Source: Apostichopus japonicus (Eukaryota; Echinodermata; Holothuroidea; Aspidochirotida; Stichopodidae). From it: a stretch of 64,000 nucleotides of DNA. How positions within the stretch are numbered: position 1 is the stretch's first letter; the number at the start of each line of letters is the position of its first letter. Positions 56,201-63,983 of the stretch are shown here, one piece after another. The notes beneath the pieces are model-generated. The model searched no databases. It was not told where the DNA came from and saw only the letters and a program-made list of their open reading frames with translations. The position numbers were made by a program, and so were the translations under genes. The stretch is from NCBI RefSeq assembly GCF_037975245.1, contig NC_092562.1, positions 23,861,554-23,925,553 of the forward strand, written 5' to 3'.

Positions 56201-57164
56201 GTGTACGTTTCTTAAGATATTTCAAAATAAACTAAAACTGTTAGCAAACTGCTTATCCACTAGAGAGCCTGTGTAAGAGAATGTGTAAAAGTAGGTTGGC
56301 CTGACATTTCGATCCTAGCAGGATCTTCTTCAAAGGCTAAATGACAAGTAACAGTAAAGAAGGGACAAAAACATGTACAGAATACAGACAGGTTAATGAG
56401 AATGGTGAACACAAAGAGATGGATGTAAAGGGATTAGTGGACAGGGGATGGAGAGAAGAAAGAAAGAAACCAACAGGGGAAGAGGATAGGTAGGAGATCA
56501 ACAGTGGAGGGACAACGAGAGGATTAAGGGAAGGGGGTAGGGAATAAACTGGAGAAGGACAAAGACAGAATGGTGTGGAGAAACAAAGGGTCGAAGACAG
56601 CTTTGAGAAGAGGAGTGAAGATATTTCACGGCATAATTAAGGATTGGAAACTGGTCATCATTTGTGCTTAAAATTTGCATTTTTACGATTTGAATTATGT
56701 TTTTATTGCACTGAATAGAAATAAGAAGACAGATGTGGACATGAAAAAAGCCATTAAAGAAATTGAAGGCTTTGATTTACTTTATAGGAAAATATATCCT
56801 TTCTGATATGTGATGAGATTTTAGCAACTAATTATCCCATGGGTGTATCCTTTTTTTTGCAATTAAATGAAATAAAAACAACAGATAAAAAGACTTCAAT
56901 CAAATTTTATTCCAATGTCTTTCTCTGTCCTTCTGTCTCCGCAGGGCAAACGAGGACAGTGACGTCAGCCATTGTAAAATTAACAGCACGGTGACTGGAT
57001 TCGGTTTTGCTGAGCCCTACAATCTGTACTCGACTTTAACCGAACTGGTGATAGCCTACCAGCAGAACTCTTTAGCCCAGCATAACGAAAAACTGGAAAC
57101 GGTGTTGCTTCATCCATACCATGCCCCCGCATCACATCAGCATCCTCATCAAAATAGTAAATGA
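31962..57164 (+). CDS. PIK3R: PI3K regulatory subunit p85-type, complete, with extra SAM and C1 domains
   Basis: Twenty coding exons sum to 2,775 nt in one frame, giving 924 residues. Every junction is GT-AG with matching phase. Domain order: SH3 (about 5-80), proline-rich [10 protein letters not shown], a half C1 finger (about 92-140), SAM (about 157-222), canonical C1 (245-294), RhoGAP/BH (about 308-490), PTPIPP linker, nSH2 (about 537-635), iSH2 coiled coil (about 640-797) and cSH2 (816-915). The protein should bind phosphotyrosine YxxM sites through its SH2 domains and hold and inhibit class IA p110 through iSH2. The nSH2 and cSH2 phosphate-binding arginines (R562, R840) and the iSH2 [10 protein letters not shown] motif that contacts the p110 C2 domain are present. 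Human p85 alpha is 724 residues and lacks SAM and C1, so this protein is about 200 residues longer. Which vertebrate paralogue (PIK3R1-3) is closest cannot be told; it is probably the single pre-duplication form. Confidence 0.96.
33362..33480. repeat. TATAGCRC...CAAAGCGCTTTACA repeat, copy 1 (p85 intron 1)
   Basis: TATATAGCACTCATTTCATGC is followed by CAAAGCGCTTTACAATGAC. Same family as the copies near 37240 and 44045. Such words are common in invertebrate SINE-like repeats; the exact family is not identified. Confidence 0.65.
34530..35130. repeat. AT-rich minisatellite in p85 intron 1 with 117-bp higher-order repeat
   Basis: Built from variants of ATTATGTACAGTATTGCATATTGT. Between about 34578 and 34870 a 117-bp block occurs three times, marked by ATGAACAG at about 34581, 34698 and 34815. 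The Tyr/Cys/Ile-rich open frames are by-products. Confidence 0.88.
35566..35613 (+). CDS. PIK3R: p85 exon 2: 48-nt microexon, start of half C1 finger
   Basis: Phase 1-1, between TTTTTTACTTTCAG and GTAAGT. It encodes [16 protein letters not shown], and the next cysteine codon is split over the intron. It supplies the PxLCxxC start of a C1-like finger. Skipping it would keep the frame but remove a zinc ligand. Confidence 0.8.
36703..36848 (+). CDS. PIK3R: p85 exon 3: rest of half C1 finger
   Basis: Encodes [26 protein letters not shown] and a basic tail. With exon 2 it matches the C1 spacing C-x2-C-x13-Y-x2-T-x4-H-x2-C, where the two usual mid-domain cysteines are Y122 and T125. The acceptor follows TTGCCTCTTGTTCCTGAAG; donor GCG|GTAAGC, phase 0. 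Confidence 0.85.
37218..37430. repeat. TATAGCGC...CAAAGCGCTCTACA repeat, copy 2 (p85 intron 3)
   Basis: TTTGTATAGCGCTTAATACAGC and CAAAGCGCTCTACAAAG, followed by a GGAAACCCAGG body and AAACAAATGTTTTAAGTTGTC. Same family as copies 1 and 3. Confidence 0.65.
38050..38184 (+). CDS. PIK3R: p85 exon 4: SAM domain, first part
   Basis: Encodes [22 protein letters not shown] and [16 protein letters not shown], the standard SAM signature of helices 1-4 (WxxEDVxxW, YAExF, IDGxxLxxLxEEEL). 135 nt, phase 0-0. Confidence 0.9.
38602..38707 (+). CDS. PIK3R: p85 exon 5: SAM C-terminal helix and linker
   Basis: Encodes [20 protein letters not shown], the SAM last helix, then a Gly/Ser/Asn linker. The donor is GCTT|GTGAGT, phase 1. 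The last roughly 68 nt and the donor recur as the unit of the array in the following intron. Confidence 0.88.
38640..40130 (+). repeat. 86-bp array copied from the exon 5 end and its splice donor
   Basis: About 16 tandem units of 86 bp follow exon 5. Each unit reads ATTATCTACACCAGGG..., GTGGATCC..., TTAATCCAGATGCTT, GTGAGTATGACTAGC. This aligns end to end with the last 68 nt of exon 5 plus the first 18 nt of the intron. Most units keep GTGAGT, giving a row of decoy 5' splice sites. Subtypes (ATTTGTAAGAATGG, TAGTTGTATGG) recur in blocks, showing later multi-unit duplication. Confidence 0.9.
40478..40597 (+). CDS. PIK3R: p85 exon 6: C1 domain, first half
   Basis: Encodes [18 protein letters not shown] then [13 protein letters not shown]. 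It supplies C1 ligands H245, C258, C261 and C275 and the conserved QG (Q271-G272) that shapes the C1 fold. Phase 1-1. Confidence 0.93.
41418..41695. repeat. 18-bp minisatellite ATGAAATGATTACAGACC in p85 intron 6
   Basis: About 15 near-identical units. The length is a multiple of three, so both strands are open in several frames; the resulting repeated peptides are by-products. Each unit contains GATTACAG, a weak 3' splice-site-like word, close upstream of the real exon 7 acceptor. Confidence 0.92.
41757..41849 (+). CDS. PIK3R: p85 exon 7: C1 domain, second half
   Basis: Encodes [18 protein letters not shown] and a short linker. With exon 6 it completes H-x12-C-x2-C-x13-C-x2-C-x4-H-x2-C-x7-C (last four ligands C278, H283, C286, C294), a full zinc-binding C1 signature. 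Phase 1-1. Confidence 0.93.
42439..42537 (+). CDS. PIK3R: p85 exon 8: RhoGAP start
   Basis: Encodes [12 protein letters not shown] and [14 protein letters not shown], the helix that opens RhoGAP domains (FGxPLE..., PxIVxKCIEAIExRG). Phase 1-1. Confidence 0.93.
43166..43375 (+). CDS. PIK3R: p85 exon 9: RhoGAP core with arginine finger
   Basis: Encodes [10 protein letters not shown], with R349 at the arginine-finger position, and [20 protein letters not shown], with the conserved K387 and R391. Closely similar to the human p85 BH domain. Phase 1-1; donor ATAA|GTAAGT. Confidence 0.95.
43452..43575. repeat. Dispersed CAGTATGAACAGTTC repeat, copy 2 (p85 intron 9)
   Basis: Reads CTAACACCACTCTACGCTCTC, then GTACTGACAGTATGAACAGTTC-type sequence, then ATATTCATACTTCTC. 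Same family as copies at 9669 and 60408. Confidence 0.75.
44005..44150. repeat. (AAT)n plus TATAGCGCC repeat, copy 3 (p85 intron 9)
   Basis: An (AATAAT)n run leads into TTAATATAGCGCCAAATACG and CTCTTTACAAAACC. Same family as the copies near 33400 and 37250. Confidence 0.6.
44220..44418 (+). CDS. PIK3R: p85 exon 10: RhoGAP C-terminal helices
   Basis: Encodes [15 protein letters not shown] and [15 protein letters not shown]. The canonical RhoGAP motif FGPNLLRP is FCHILLRP here, so the catalytic-site asparagine is replaced by isoleucine (I467). Donor TT|GTGAGT, phase 2. Confidence 0.93.
45350..45447 (+). CDS. PIK3R: p85 exon 11: RhoGAP last helix and PTPIPP linker
   Basis: Acceptor CTCTGACAG. 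Encodes [20 protein letters not shown] and [12 protein letters not shown], equivalent to the human NLIKVIEILIS...QPAPALPPK region. Phase 2-1. Confidence 0.92.
45805..45907 (+). CDS. PIK3R: p85 exon 12: linker and start of nSH2
   Basis: Encodes a Gly/Ala/Asn linker and then [13 protein letters not shown], the invariant SH2 opening. Donor TCAAG|GTAAGT, phase 2. The last 38 nt and donor are repeated at 46130-46175. Confidence 0.95.
46130..46260 (+). repeat. Second copy of the exon 12 end in p85 intron 12
   Basis: From about 46130 to 46167 the last 38 nt of exon 12 recur with about one change, still encoding [11 protein letters not shown], followed by an intact GTAAGTT and about 40 nt of matching intron. 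A third, decayed partial copy starts near 46224. The copy is not preceded by an acceptor that would keep frame. Confidence 0.88.
46633..46734 (+). CDS. PIK3R: p85 exon 13: nSH2 core with FLVR arginine
   Basis: Encodes [20 protein letters not shown] and SGDYTLTL. R562 is the phosphotyrosine-binding arginine. Phase 2-2. Confidence 0.96.
46746..46817 (+). repeat. G-rich tract in p85 intron 13
   Basis: Many runs of three to six G separated by ATA, T and AGAA, starting 12 bp after the exon 13 donor. It could fold as a G-quadruplex in RNA or DNA. Confidence 0.7.
47094..47274 (+). CDS. PIK3R: p85 exon 14: nSH2 C-terminal half
   Basis: Encodes [38 protein letters not shown] and [15 protein letters not shown], matching human nSH2 closely. 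Ends in phase 0 at CAG|GTTAGT. The final 45 nt are the seed of the following array. Confidence 0.96.
47230..47990 (+). repeat. Array in p85 intron 14 carrying four 45-nt pseudo-exons
   Basis: Units of about 150-160 bp each repeat the last 45 nt of exon 14 and its GTTAGT donor. The copies are at 47385-47429, 47545-47589, 47696-47740 and 47856-47900. Every copy is directly preceded by CTACAG and followed by GTTAGT, is exactly 45 nt, lacks stops in the exon phase, and encodes a version of [15 protein letters not shown]. Copies 1 and 4 also contain an internal GAGGTAAGA donor-like site. They may be spliced as in-frame cassettes or may only be decoys. Confidence 0.9.
48142..48261 (+). CDS. PIK3R: p85 exon 15: start of iSH2 coiled coil
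   Basis: Encodes [38 protein letters not shown], like the human EAVGKKL...YDRLYEEYTRTSQ helix. Phase 0-0. Confidence 0.94.
49777..49895 (+). CDS. PIK3R: p85 exon 16: iSH2 coiled coil
   Basis: Encodes [20 protein letters not shown] then a His/Gln-rich turn, matching human [20 protein letters not shown]. Phase 0-2. Confidence 0.94.
50411..50587 (+). CDS. PIK3R: p85 exon 17: iSH2 coiled coil with p110 C2-contact residues
   Basis: Encodes [20 protein letters not shown] and [21 protein letters not shown]755 and N759 correspond to human D560 and N564, which contact the p110 C2 domain. Phase 2-2. Confidence 0.95.
50770..54630. repeat. 31-bp minisatellite, about 110 units, in p85 intron 17
   Basis: Unit TTGAGTACACTACTGGATTA plus GGTGACTCTTA, interrupted once by a SINE (about 52649-53035). 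Variant units (GGGTACAC, ACATTACGGG, TTATATTGAG, TTAATGAG) recur in the same order; for example the TAGTTGACTC...ATTACGGG block at about 51609-51668 returns about 436 bp later, so blocks of 14 units have been duplicated. Nearly every unit holds AGGTGACT, a weak donor-like word. It does not derive from exon 17. Confidence 0.95.
52649..53035 (+). mobile_element. tRNA-derived SINE inserted in the minisatellite
   Basis: The head is tRNA-like, with an A-box-like TGGTCAAGTGG at about 52660 and a B-box GGTTCGAGCCC at about 52704. A body containing CCTTGGGCAAGGCGCTTTAT follows, and an AACTTCAACTTTAAC tail. TTATTG lies on both sides (52643-52648 and 53036-53041), a short target duplication. The tRNA-like head lacks a complete cloverleaf, so it is not a tRNA gene. 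Confidence 0.85.
54842..54904 (+). CDS. PIK3R: p85 exon 18: end of iSH2
   Basis: Encodes [20 protein letters not shown], matching the human WLTQKGVRQKKLNEWLG segment. 63 nt, phase 2-2. Confidence 0.94.
55067..55228 (+). CDS. PIK3R: p85 exon 19: cSH2 first half
   Basis: Encodes the linker [20 protein letters not shown] and [20 protein letters not shown]840 is the phosphotyrosine-binding arginine. Phase 2-2. Confidence 0.95.
55865..56065. repeat. (TA)n and TATAGCTATA palindromic tract in p85 intron 19
   Basis: Alternating TATATA runs with AGCTATA words, able to form cruciforms. No other signal. Confidence 0.88.
56222..56345. repeat. Fragment shared with the 13630-15358 element
   Basis: The stretch from ACTGTTAGCAAACTGCTTATCCACTAGAG to the TTTCGATCCTAGCAGGATC region matches about 14157-14275 in inverse or direct pieces. 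It is a dispersed repeat of unknown class. Confidence 0.55.
56945..57164 (+). CDS. PIK3R: p85 exon 20: cSH2 second half and stop
   Basis: Encodes [40 protein letters not shown], and a His-rich C-terminus ending HQHPHQNSK before TGA at 57162-57164. It matches human cSH2 ([20 protein letters not shown]). Confidence 0.96.
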
Positions 57165-58161
57165 TAATGAAATTATCATATCTATTCCCTTTTTCTTAGA
57201 ACTTTTACATAATGTATATTTTCAAGCAATTTTGCCTTAAAAACTATATCGAACCAGGTAATGAATGCACCGTTGGGTTAGAATGCATGCAGGGGGCAAC
57301 TGACAGGGAGTTCATCAGAGGTGGCACAGGGGACACTTCCAACCCCACCCCCCCTCCCCAATCCATCCCCAACCTCCCCTTTCTTACACCATTCCTCTGT
57401 TCAGTCAGTTTTGCAGCCTGGTCTTTGAAGTCTCTTTCCAAAGATAAATATGTTCTTATGACATCTCCACTCTTGTTGGGGTAGGGCATGTACCACTTCC
57501 AACAATTCATGGAAACTGATGACAAACAACCGTTTCGGGTAGTAAAATTTGATATGAAAATAAGAAGGGAAGGAATGATTCTTATTACCGTTATTACCGT
57601 TATTTCATAAACGATATGCTATATGAAGCCTCCTATGCATATTTTAATATTTCTAAGACAACTGATGTACATATATTCTACAACATGCTACGGTTCTAAC
57701 GCTCTATTTTGTACTCGCAACAACTAATCAAACCTGAGATTCTTCTATTGTAATATTTTTTCCCCCCTTGTCTTTTGTTTTCTCTCTCTTTCTTATTTTG
57801 TTTTTGTTTGGTGATCGGGATCACACTAGAAGTTCTGTTCTGTGATATTTCTCTCAATTTGTACAGTATAGGAAGGGTAGAGAGATAAATTAAACGTCTT
57901 TGCATATATATAGATAGGACGAAGCCAGCTTGAACTGTGCAACTCACTTTATTTTGTGTTCAAACAGGCTTTATTGATCGATCAGTTATTGATCAGACCA
58001 TCATTTATGAATGTATCAAGGTCACATTCATAGGTATTTGTCAGTCTGCTGGATGTCGGCCAAGTACGAGACGAAACATTAAAATTTAAGTTTATCAAAG
58101 TTTATCGATACCAGACATTACGAGAAGTCTGAGATGTACATTTACAAACCGTTTTTTTATG
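57165..58161 (+). other. 3' UTR and downstream of the p85 gene
   Basis: No exon or structured repeat is recognised. The 3' UTR extends an unknown distance into this stretch. Confidence 0.45.
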
Positions 58162-58167
58162 AATAAA
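58162..58167 (+). terminator. Candidate AATAAA polyadenylation signal for the p85 gene
   Basis: AATAAA about 1 kb after the stop. Position and sequence are the only support. Confidence 0.28.
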
Positions 58168-61100
58168 CTTTTGGCCTATCTAACTTTTCTCAAAATTTGC
58201 TCCCACGCAGGAAACTTTGTAATAACCTATTTTCAACAATCTATAATGTTCGGTTCCAATTCGTATATTCTTACAAAGTCACCAAATCGCGCTATCAATT
58301 TTGACAGTTTGCTTTCACAAAGTGGATAATAAATCAGATATTCACTTCCGAAATGAAAGTAGTCCAATAATAATATTGTGAACGCCTGGACAGAATGAGC
58401 TATTTCAGTTAGTTTTAATGTTCATATTATTTCTTCTGATTTCATTAGTCAGTAGTGTTTTACCTCAAGATTCTAGTCAACTATTCTAGGAATGGCGTTT
58501 AAAAAGTACACCAGGTTTAATGTAACCGCTCATCACATATATCCACGATCGAGGATGCGATGACTGCGTTTGTTTTGGTTTCCACGAGTTTTGTTAGAAT
58601 AACAATAATCGTAGAGAGCTCCTAAGATTTAATATGCATGAACAGTGTAGCGGACTAATGTGAAATGCTTTGCTGGACACTGGTTACAGATGATGTTGCC
58701 CTAACTACACAATACACAGTACACACCTGAAGTCAATGGTCTGTAGGGTTGAGCTTTTTAGTATTGTATCTTACACTCCTAGCAATGGCGTGTAACAGTG
58801 ATACAGCAGCTGAACCATCCACCAAAAACAGTGTGGTCAGCAATCGTTGATGAGATTCTCAAAGATAAAGAATGTTAAGATGCTGCAACTTACAAGGCCT
58901 GGGAAGTGCCAATATTAGTATTAAAAGATGATGGTAGGTTGACCCTCAGAGCTGTTCATATGACCGAGTCTGAATAGGTAAATAATGTAGGGATGTTCTA
59001 GAGTAGTTAATTGAAAAATATATATGTTGCGTTAAATTGCTTGACACAGTGGCAGGCCGATGTGTAGTGGTTAATTTTTTGGGGTAGATTAGTCACAATC
59101 TGGTGCAAAGTTTTGGTGCTAACGGCAGATTAGGTAATGAAGGGCGACACAGGGTGAAGTATTGTCAAATACTCTTGTGAGGTTCATTTAATCTACATTT
59201 TCTGTTGGGTTTATTTCTAGTAATTTTATTGTTGAAGCAGAACTCTCCATGGAGGCATGAAGTGATCCGATTGGTCCTTCCAGCTGAGCAGAGAGAATCC
59301 CCCTTGATTGGGTTATGCATATTTCTGACTTAAGTAACACGTTAAGGTCCAATTTGACAATCAATCAATCAATCAAAAAATTATTTACAGCCAAATTCAA
59401 GTGGTGCTTAGAGTCAAGAAAATGCTCTTAAGAACAGATAAGTCTTAAAAGTTTTGTATTAAAAACATTTAGGTGCTGTTAGGTAATGTCAGTGGTAATT
59501 AATGTCAGTGGTAATTTGGTAATGTCAGTAAAGTATGTTCCACATTTCAGGAACTGTAATATGGCATGACCAACAGTCACATGATTGGTCCTGGTTGATG
59601 TGTTTAAGTCTCAATAGAGGGCTGTTAGTGGCTTCCATACCCTTTTATCTCACCATGCTATGGCCATTAACTCGGGTAGCATTATTGCGTACTGAGGTCA
59701 ACACTTTGGAAACGATCAGACTTGGGCATTTTTTTTTTTTTTCATTTTTGGATATGGACTATAGTATTCACCAAGTAAGAGGTAAATATTCAGTTTGTAA
59801 TTTGACCACTTTGTTCCATTTTATATATGAATTAGGAGCCATTATTATCAACTAATTATTTTAATTGACCTGTGGATCCTTCGAATATGCTATACAGATA
59901 ATAACATATAGCAGATAATTTGACATGCTTTCCTCCGTATCTAATCAAATTAATTCCTTGGACCAGTTTCTGGGTAAAGACGTAAGCCGGCTGTGAACAG
60001 GAGATACATTTGGTGTTTTACTAGGTGTACTGAATGTTTTATTGAATAAATCAGAGATAATGTAGCCAAACGTCGAAAAGTCGAACATTTTATTCTAATT
60101 CTTACATACTTGACCACTACATTGCCCTAATATACTTTGTATCGTGTTGTTGCTTATATTCAGAACATGACATACAGCAGTTTATCCATAATGCCAGTTA
60201 TTGTGAAACAAAGATTCATAGTTTTTACCCTATTTCTGCTACTACATTAAAGTTGGGAATATGTGGAGATTTTTTTGGTAATTAAAGATTATATTAATTC
60301 AATATGCCATCTCTATGTCCATAAATTTAAAGCCCATTACACATTTTATAACTATTCAAAGACAATTTGAATTTATTTTTGCCATCCCCAATGTGCAGAC
60401 AATTTTTCAGTGCTAATACCACTCTACACTGTCCTCTCATATCCTGCTTCACTGTACTCGTACTGACAGTATGAACAGTTCTAAACTGAATCTGATAGAA
60501 AATGAATATTCATACTGCTCATACTGTCAGTACAACTGCTTTGAAGCATGATAATGAAAGTAAAGCATATCAAAACTTTGTCCAACTGGTTGCAGGCACT
60601 CTATAGGTACAGCACCACTCCCCCCCCCCCCCCCCTCAAATCTGTTATGTGATGTCTGTTATATGTCACTTTGGCGTTATGTTTTTATTTAAATTAATTC
60701 AAGCAAATTTGTTATTAATGAAAAACCATCTTAAAATTGTTTATATTATGTGGTAATATTTTTGGCATGCTATGTTGCCATCGCGTGAAGAAGTATATGT
60801 TTAAAACTTGTACTGTAATTCATCATTGTAAAGTAAAAAATATTCAAAAGTCTCAAAAGACTTTATGTACGACTAAAGTTTATGAATAAACAATTATGCA
60901 ACCTAGTCAGATGATTATCAAGAAAGGGATAGTAGGGAATTTGAAAGTGTAGGATGATAGCTGTACGGAGATTGGTGATTGGACATTCGATTGACCAATG
61001 ATCACGCAGTCCCAGTTCAGATATTATATGATTGGGGTTGATAGTGAGATCATTTTGGATACATTTTTGGTATCCAGACTCTACCAACCGAGAGCTGACC

Positions 61101-62458
61101 AAGAACCAAGAGCTGACCGACAAAATCTATCTCTTCTTAGTTTTGTAGCAAAATCACTGTCCCACAGATTTCATAGCAAGAGGGAGAACAGTAAATATTT
61201 AGTTTGCATGCAATATTAGCTATTGGAATAAATTAAAAACAAACACTTTATGAAATCTGCTTATTAAAAAATATCCTCCTTTTTTCGTTGTTGTAACAGT
61301 TTTGTATTTTTTTTCTCTTTTCTCAAGAAAACAAGATGTTTCTTTGAATGTGGAATCATAACAGAAATATTTATTCTTATGCAAAGCTGACTTTGTAAAC
61401 ATATCTTGTGGAGTACATATTTATGTAGCAATTAAAGTCAAGGATTTTATACAAGATAAATTGTAGCTGCCCTTTGTTATTAAGTGTGTGACCTTCTTAC
61501 AATTTTATAAACATTCTCCTTTCCATTCACTTCCAATTCTTCCCCTATTCCATCTGTCCCTTCCCCTCCCCCCCCCCACTTTCCTGTACAAAATAGTTCT
61601 ATGCAATCCACTGGACAACAACCATATTGAATGGTAGAAACTTGCCATAGCACAATGCATTAAATCTCACATAGGCATGGTCATTTGAAGAACATAAATC
61701 TGTTTGCTTTTTTAAAGTAATGCAGTTATATTCTGGAGGGCTAAATTAATGTAAATTATCCGATCAGATTGCCAAAACTGTGATGATTTTAGTTACAATG
61801 GTATCTATTGTAAAGTAATGATTTTAATACATTTCTGTTTGCTTTGCGACCTCCCAGCTTGGTGACTATGGCTGAGACCAACAACTGGTGGCCATTATAA
61901 ACCTTGTTCTCCCAAAGAATTCTTTGTAAACTAAGAATGACAACCATGGAAATAGGTCTTTCATCTCCCATGCATTGAAGCTAAGGAACTAATCTCACAT
62001 CGTAATCAAGGCCCTACACCTAATCAATCGTCTTGCTGTTTTTCTCATTTTCTTCCTCCTAGCCATCAAACGGTGATCCAAATTTCATACGATAATGAAT
62101 ATAGCAACAAGTTTCTGGAACCAGCCGGCCAACCTCTTGTACAGGATTGGAATCCCTTGTCATTAGCCCGGCTTGGAACCGATCGGCTGCTGGGTCTTAG
62201 GCATCAAAAGTGTTGCCTAGGTTGAAGGGCAGAACATGACAAGTTCCTCTTGCTTGCAAAAGGTTCGGTTTCAACCACGAAGCCAAAAGCGTCTCTTGTT
62301 TTTTCAAGGACCACAGGCAACCATTTGGATCATTTATCCAGCACCTATTCACAGACTGACCCTCATCATGTCTTATATCTCACTATTCATCTTCCTAACG
62401 GTGAATGTCATCACAGAACAGACTGTATATCCAACGTATTATCTGGTTCCTGATCTAA
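58168..62458. other. Intergenic between the convergent p85 gene and right-hand gene
   Basis: The two genes face each other across this stretch, which must contain both 3' UTR ends. Apart from the palindromic repeat at 60408-60555, a (TCAA)n-led repeat near 59360-59520 and a 21-nt match near 58887 to the start of the transposon module (CAAGGCCTGGGAAGTG), nothing is recognised. 62040-62458 is less AT-rich and is probably the 3' UTR of the minus-strand gene. Confidence 0.5.
60408..60555. repeat. Dispersed CAGTATGAACAGTTC repeat, copy 3, palindromic
   Basis: The most complete copy. GTACTGACAGTATGA (60460-60474) is matched by its exact inverse TCATACTGTCAGTAC (60519-60533), giving a 15-bp stem and suggesting a foldback or MITE-like element. 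Confidence 0.8.
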
Positions 62459-62755
62459 TCAGCCAAGGAGGTCTTGGGCCTTTTTCACAAGAATATCTCT
62501 GTCCTGAGGAAGCTCTGAGATACCTCTGGCAGCCCTAAGCATGTCGGAGTGAATGAGCCTCCATTCTCTAACTTTGGACCTCTCCTCCTCGTTCTCTAGT
62601 CGAGCTAGTATTTCATACACCAGGACCAGGAGCCCCTCCTGGTTCCTGTTTGGAATAAGGCCAAATCCAGTACACGCATGACAGAATACTTGACCCGCCA
62701 GAAAGAGTCGACTGTGATTGTCTAAACAAGCAGCTCTCTTGGTCTGTAACAGATC
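62459..62755 (-). CDS. Last coding exon of an unrecognised gene
   Basis: On the minus strand a textbook acceptor (CTTTCTCTTTATTTCCCAG) ends at 62756. An open frame of 98 codons from 62755 then runs to a TGA at 62461-62459. It starts DLLQTKRAACLDNHSRLFLA and contains FCHACTGFGLIP, EGLLVLVYEILARLENEEE, REWRLIHSDMLRAAR and a final KKAQDLLG. The residues suggest a soluble helical domain rich in Leu, Glu and Arg. I do not recognise the family. The lower AT content and phase 0 entry support a real exon. It has no start codon of its own near the acceptor, so upstream exons lie beyond 62755. Confidence 0.72.
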   Translation of the reverse strand, partial: DLLQTKRAACLDNHSRLFLAGQVFCHACTGFGLIPNRNQEGLLVLVYEILARLENEEERSKVREWRLIHSDMLRAARGISELPQDRDILVKKAQDLLG

Positions 62756-63451
62756 CTGGGAAATAAAGAGAAAGGGGAAGTGTGTTCAGATTTCCAGGTA
62801 GTCAAAATAAAGTTCTGATGGAACTTATTAAGTCTCTCTGCCAAAAAATAAACTCAAATAAGAGACTCAGCTAGGTACAGGAAAAGAGTTGTTCTGCTCC
62901 TTTTTTTAAAATCAAAATTGAGAAACGGACATTGGCAATAGGACTAAATAGAACGTTAACTTCCCCAGCCTCGGGGTCGTCAAACTGAATCTTAAAGTGG
63001 GGGGGGGACAAAAATGACTGAACATGGATAAAACTGAAGGAGCCCATGAGCGCCTTGGCCCAAAGCCTTTATCGGGTGGGGTCCAGAGGCCTGCCTTAGG
63101 GCCCCTGATGGGTGAAGCCCTGGTGGGGCCAGGGGGCGGACTCACATCTAGACATCTTACAAGTTTGCTTCTGTTTGGTCTCTGAACTGATATGTCAGTC
63201 ATAAATATATTTTAACAAGAATGTGATTAGTTAGACTTAAGCATTAGAAAGAATTGAGAAAGAATGATCTTATGTAACATCCGGGTGTAACTTAGGGCCT
63301 GGTCAATTGTCAAACGTGTACGGCGACACTAACACATTCCTTAAAGGAATGAGGACTGGAGTTTCTTCCTTAGTAGAAACATGAATGCAGGTTAGCACCC
63401 TTCTCTTCCCCCCTCCCTTCCCAAGCCCACGTAACACAGGCCTTAATCACT

Positions 63452-63983
63452 GATATGTAGTTGTATGAACTCACCTGCATTGCTAGTAGCATTTCATGAT
63501 GTGGTACATGTATCAACTCACCTACATGGCTAGTGTTGTGTTCTGATCCATTAAAGTTAAGACAATGACAACTGTGATGTGGATGATAACTCTCGCTTAT
63601 TAATAGACACATTTCATAGGTTTCATGTCGAGAGCTGTCTACCCAATGGACGTACCTCACATTTATAACAATCATTACAGCAAGCAAGTAAGTAACATTT
63701 GATGATGTGGTACATGTATGAACTCACCTGCATGGCTAGTAAGTAACATTTGATGATGTGGTACTTGTATGAACTCACCTGCTTGGCTAGTAAGTAACAT
63801 TTGATGATGTGGTACATGAGTGAACTCACCTGCATGGCTAGTAAGTAACATTTGATGATGTGGTACTTGTATGAACTCACCTGCATGGCTAGTAAGTAAC
63901 ATTTAATGATGTGGTACATGAGTGAACTCACCTGCATGGCTAATAAGTAACATTTGATGATGTGGTACATGTATGAACTCACC
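63452..63983 (-). repeat. 51-bp array carrying a splice donor, minus strand
   Basis: Read on the minus strand, each unit ends CTAGCCATGCAG|GTGAGTTCATAC, a near-perfect 5' splice site, followed by ATGTACCACATCATCAAATG. About eight copies occur: five or six in a block from about 63715 and two diverged ones at about 63475 and 63526. The unit length is a multiple of three, so long repetitive open frames appear; these are by-products. The array lies between the 62459-62755 exon and its presumed preceding exon. Confidence 0.82.

Noticed and set aside
62236..62538. Plus-strand 100-codon frame
   Set aside because: It overlaps the 3' end and stop of the minus-strand exon at 62459-62755, which has a proper acceptor and better coding character.
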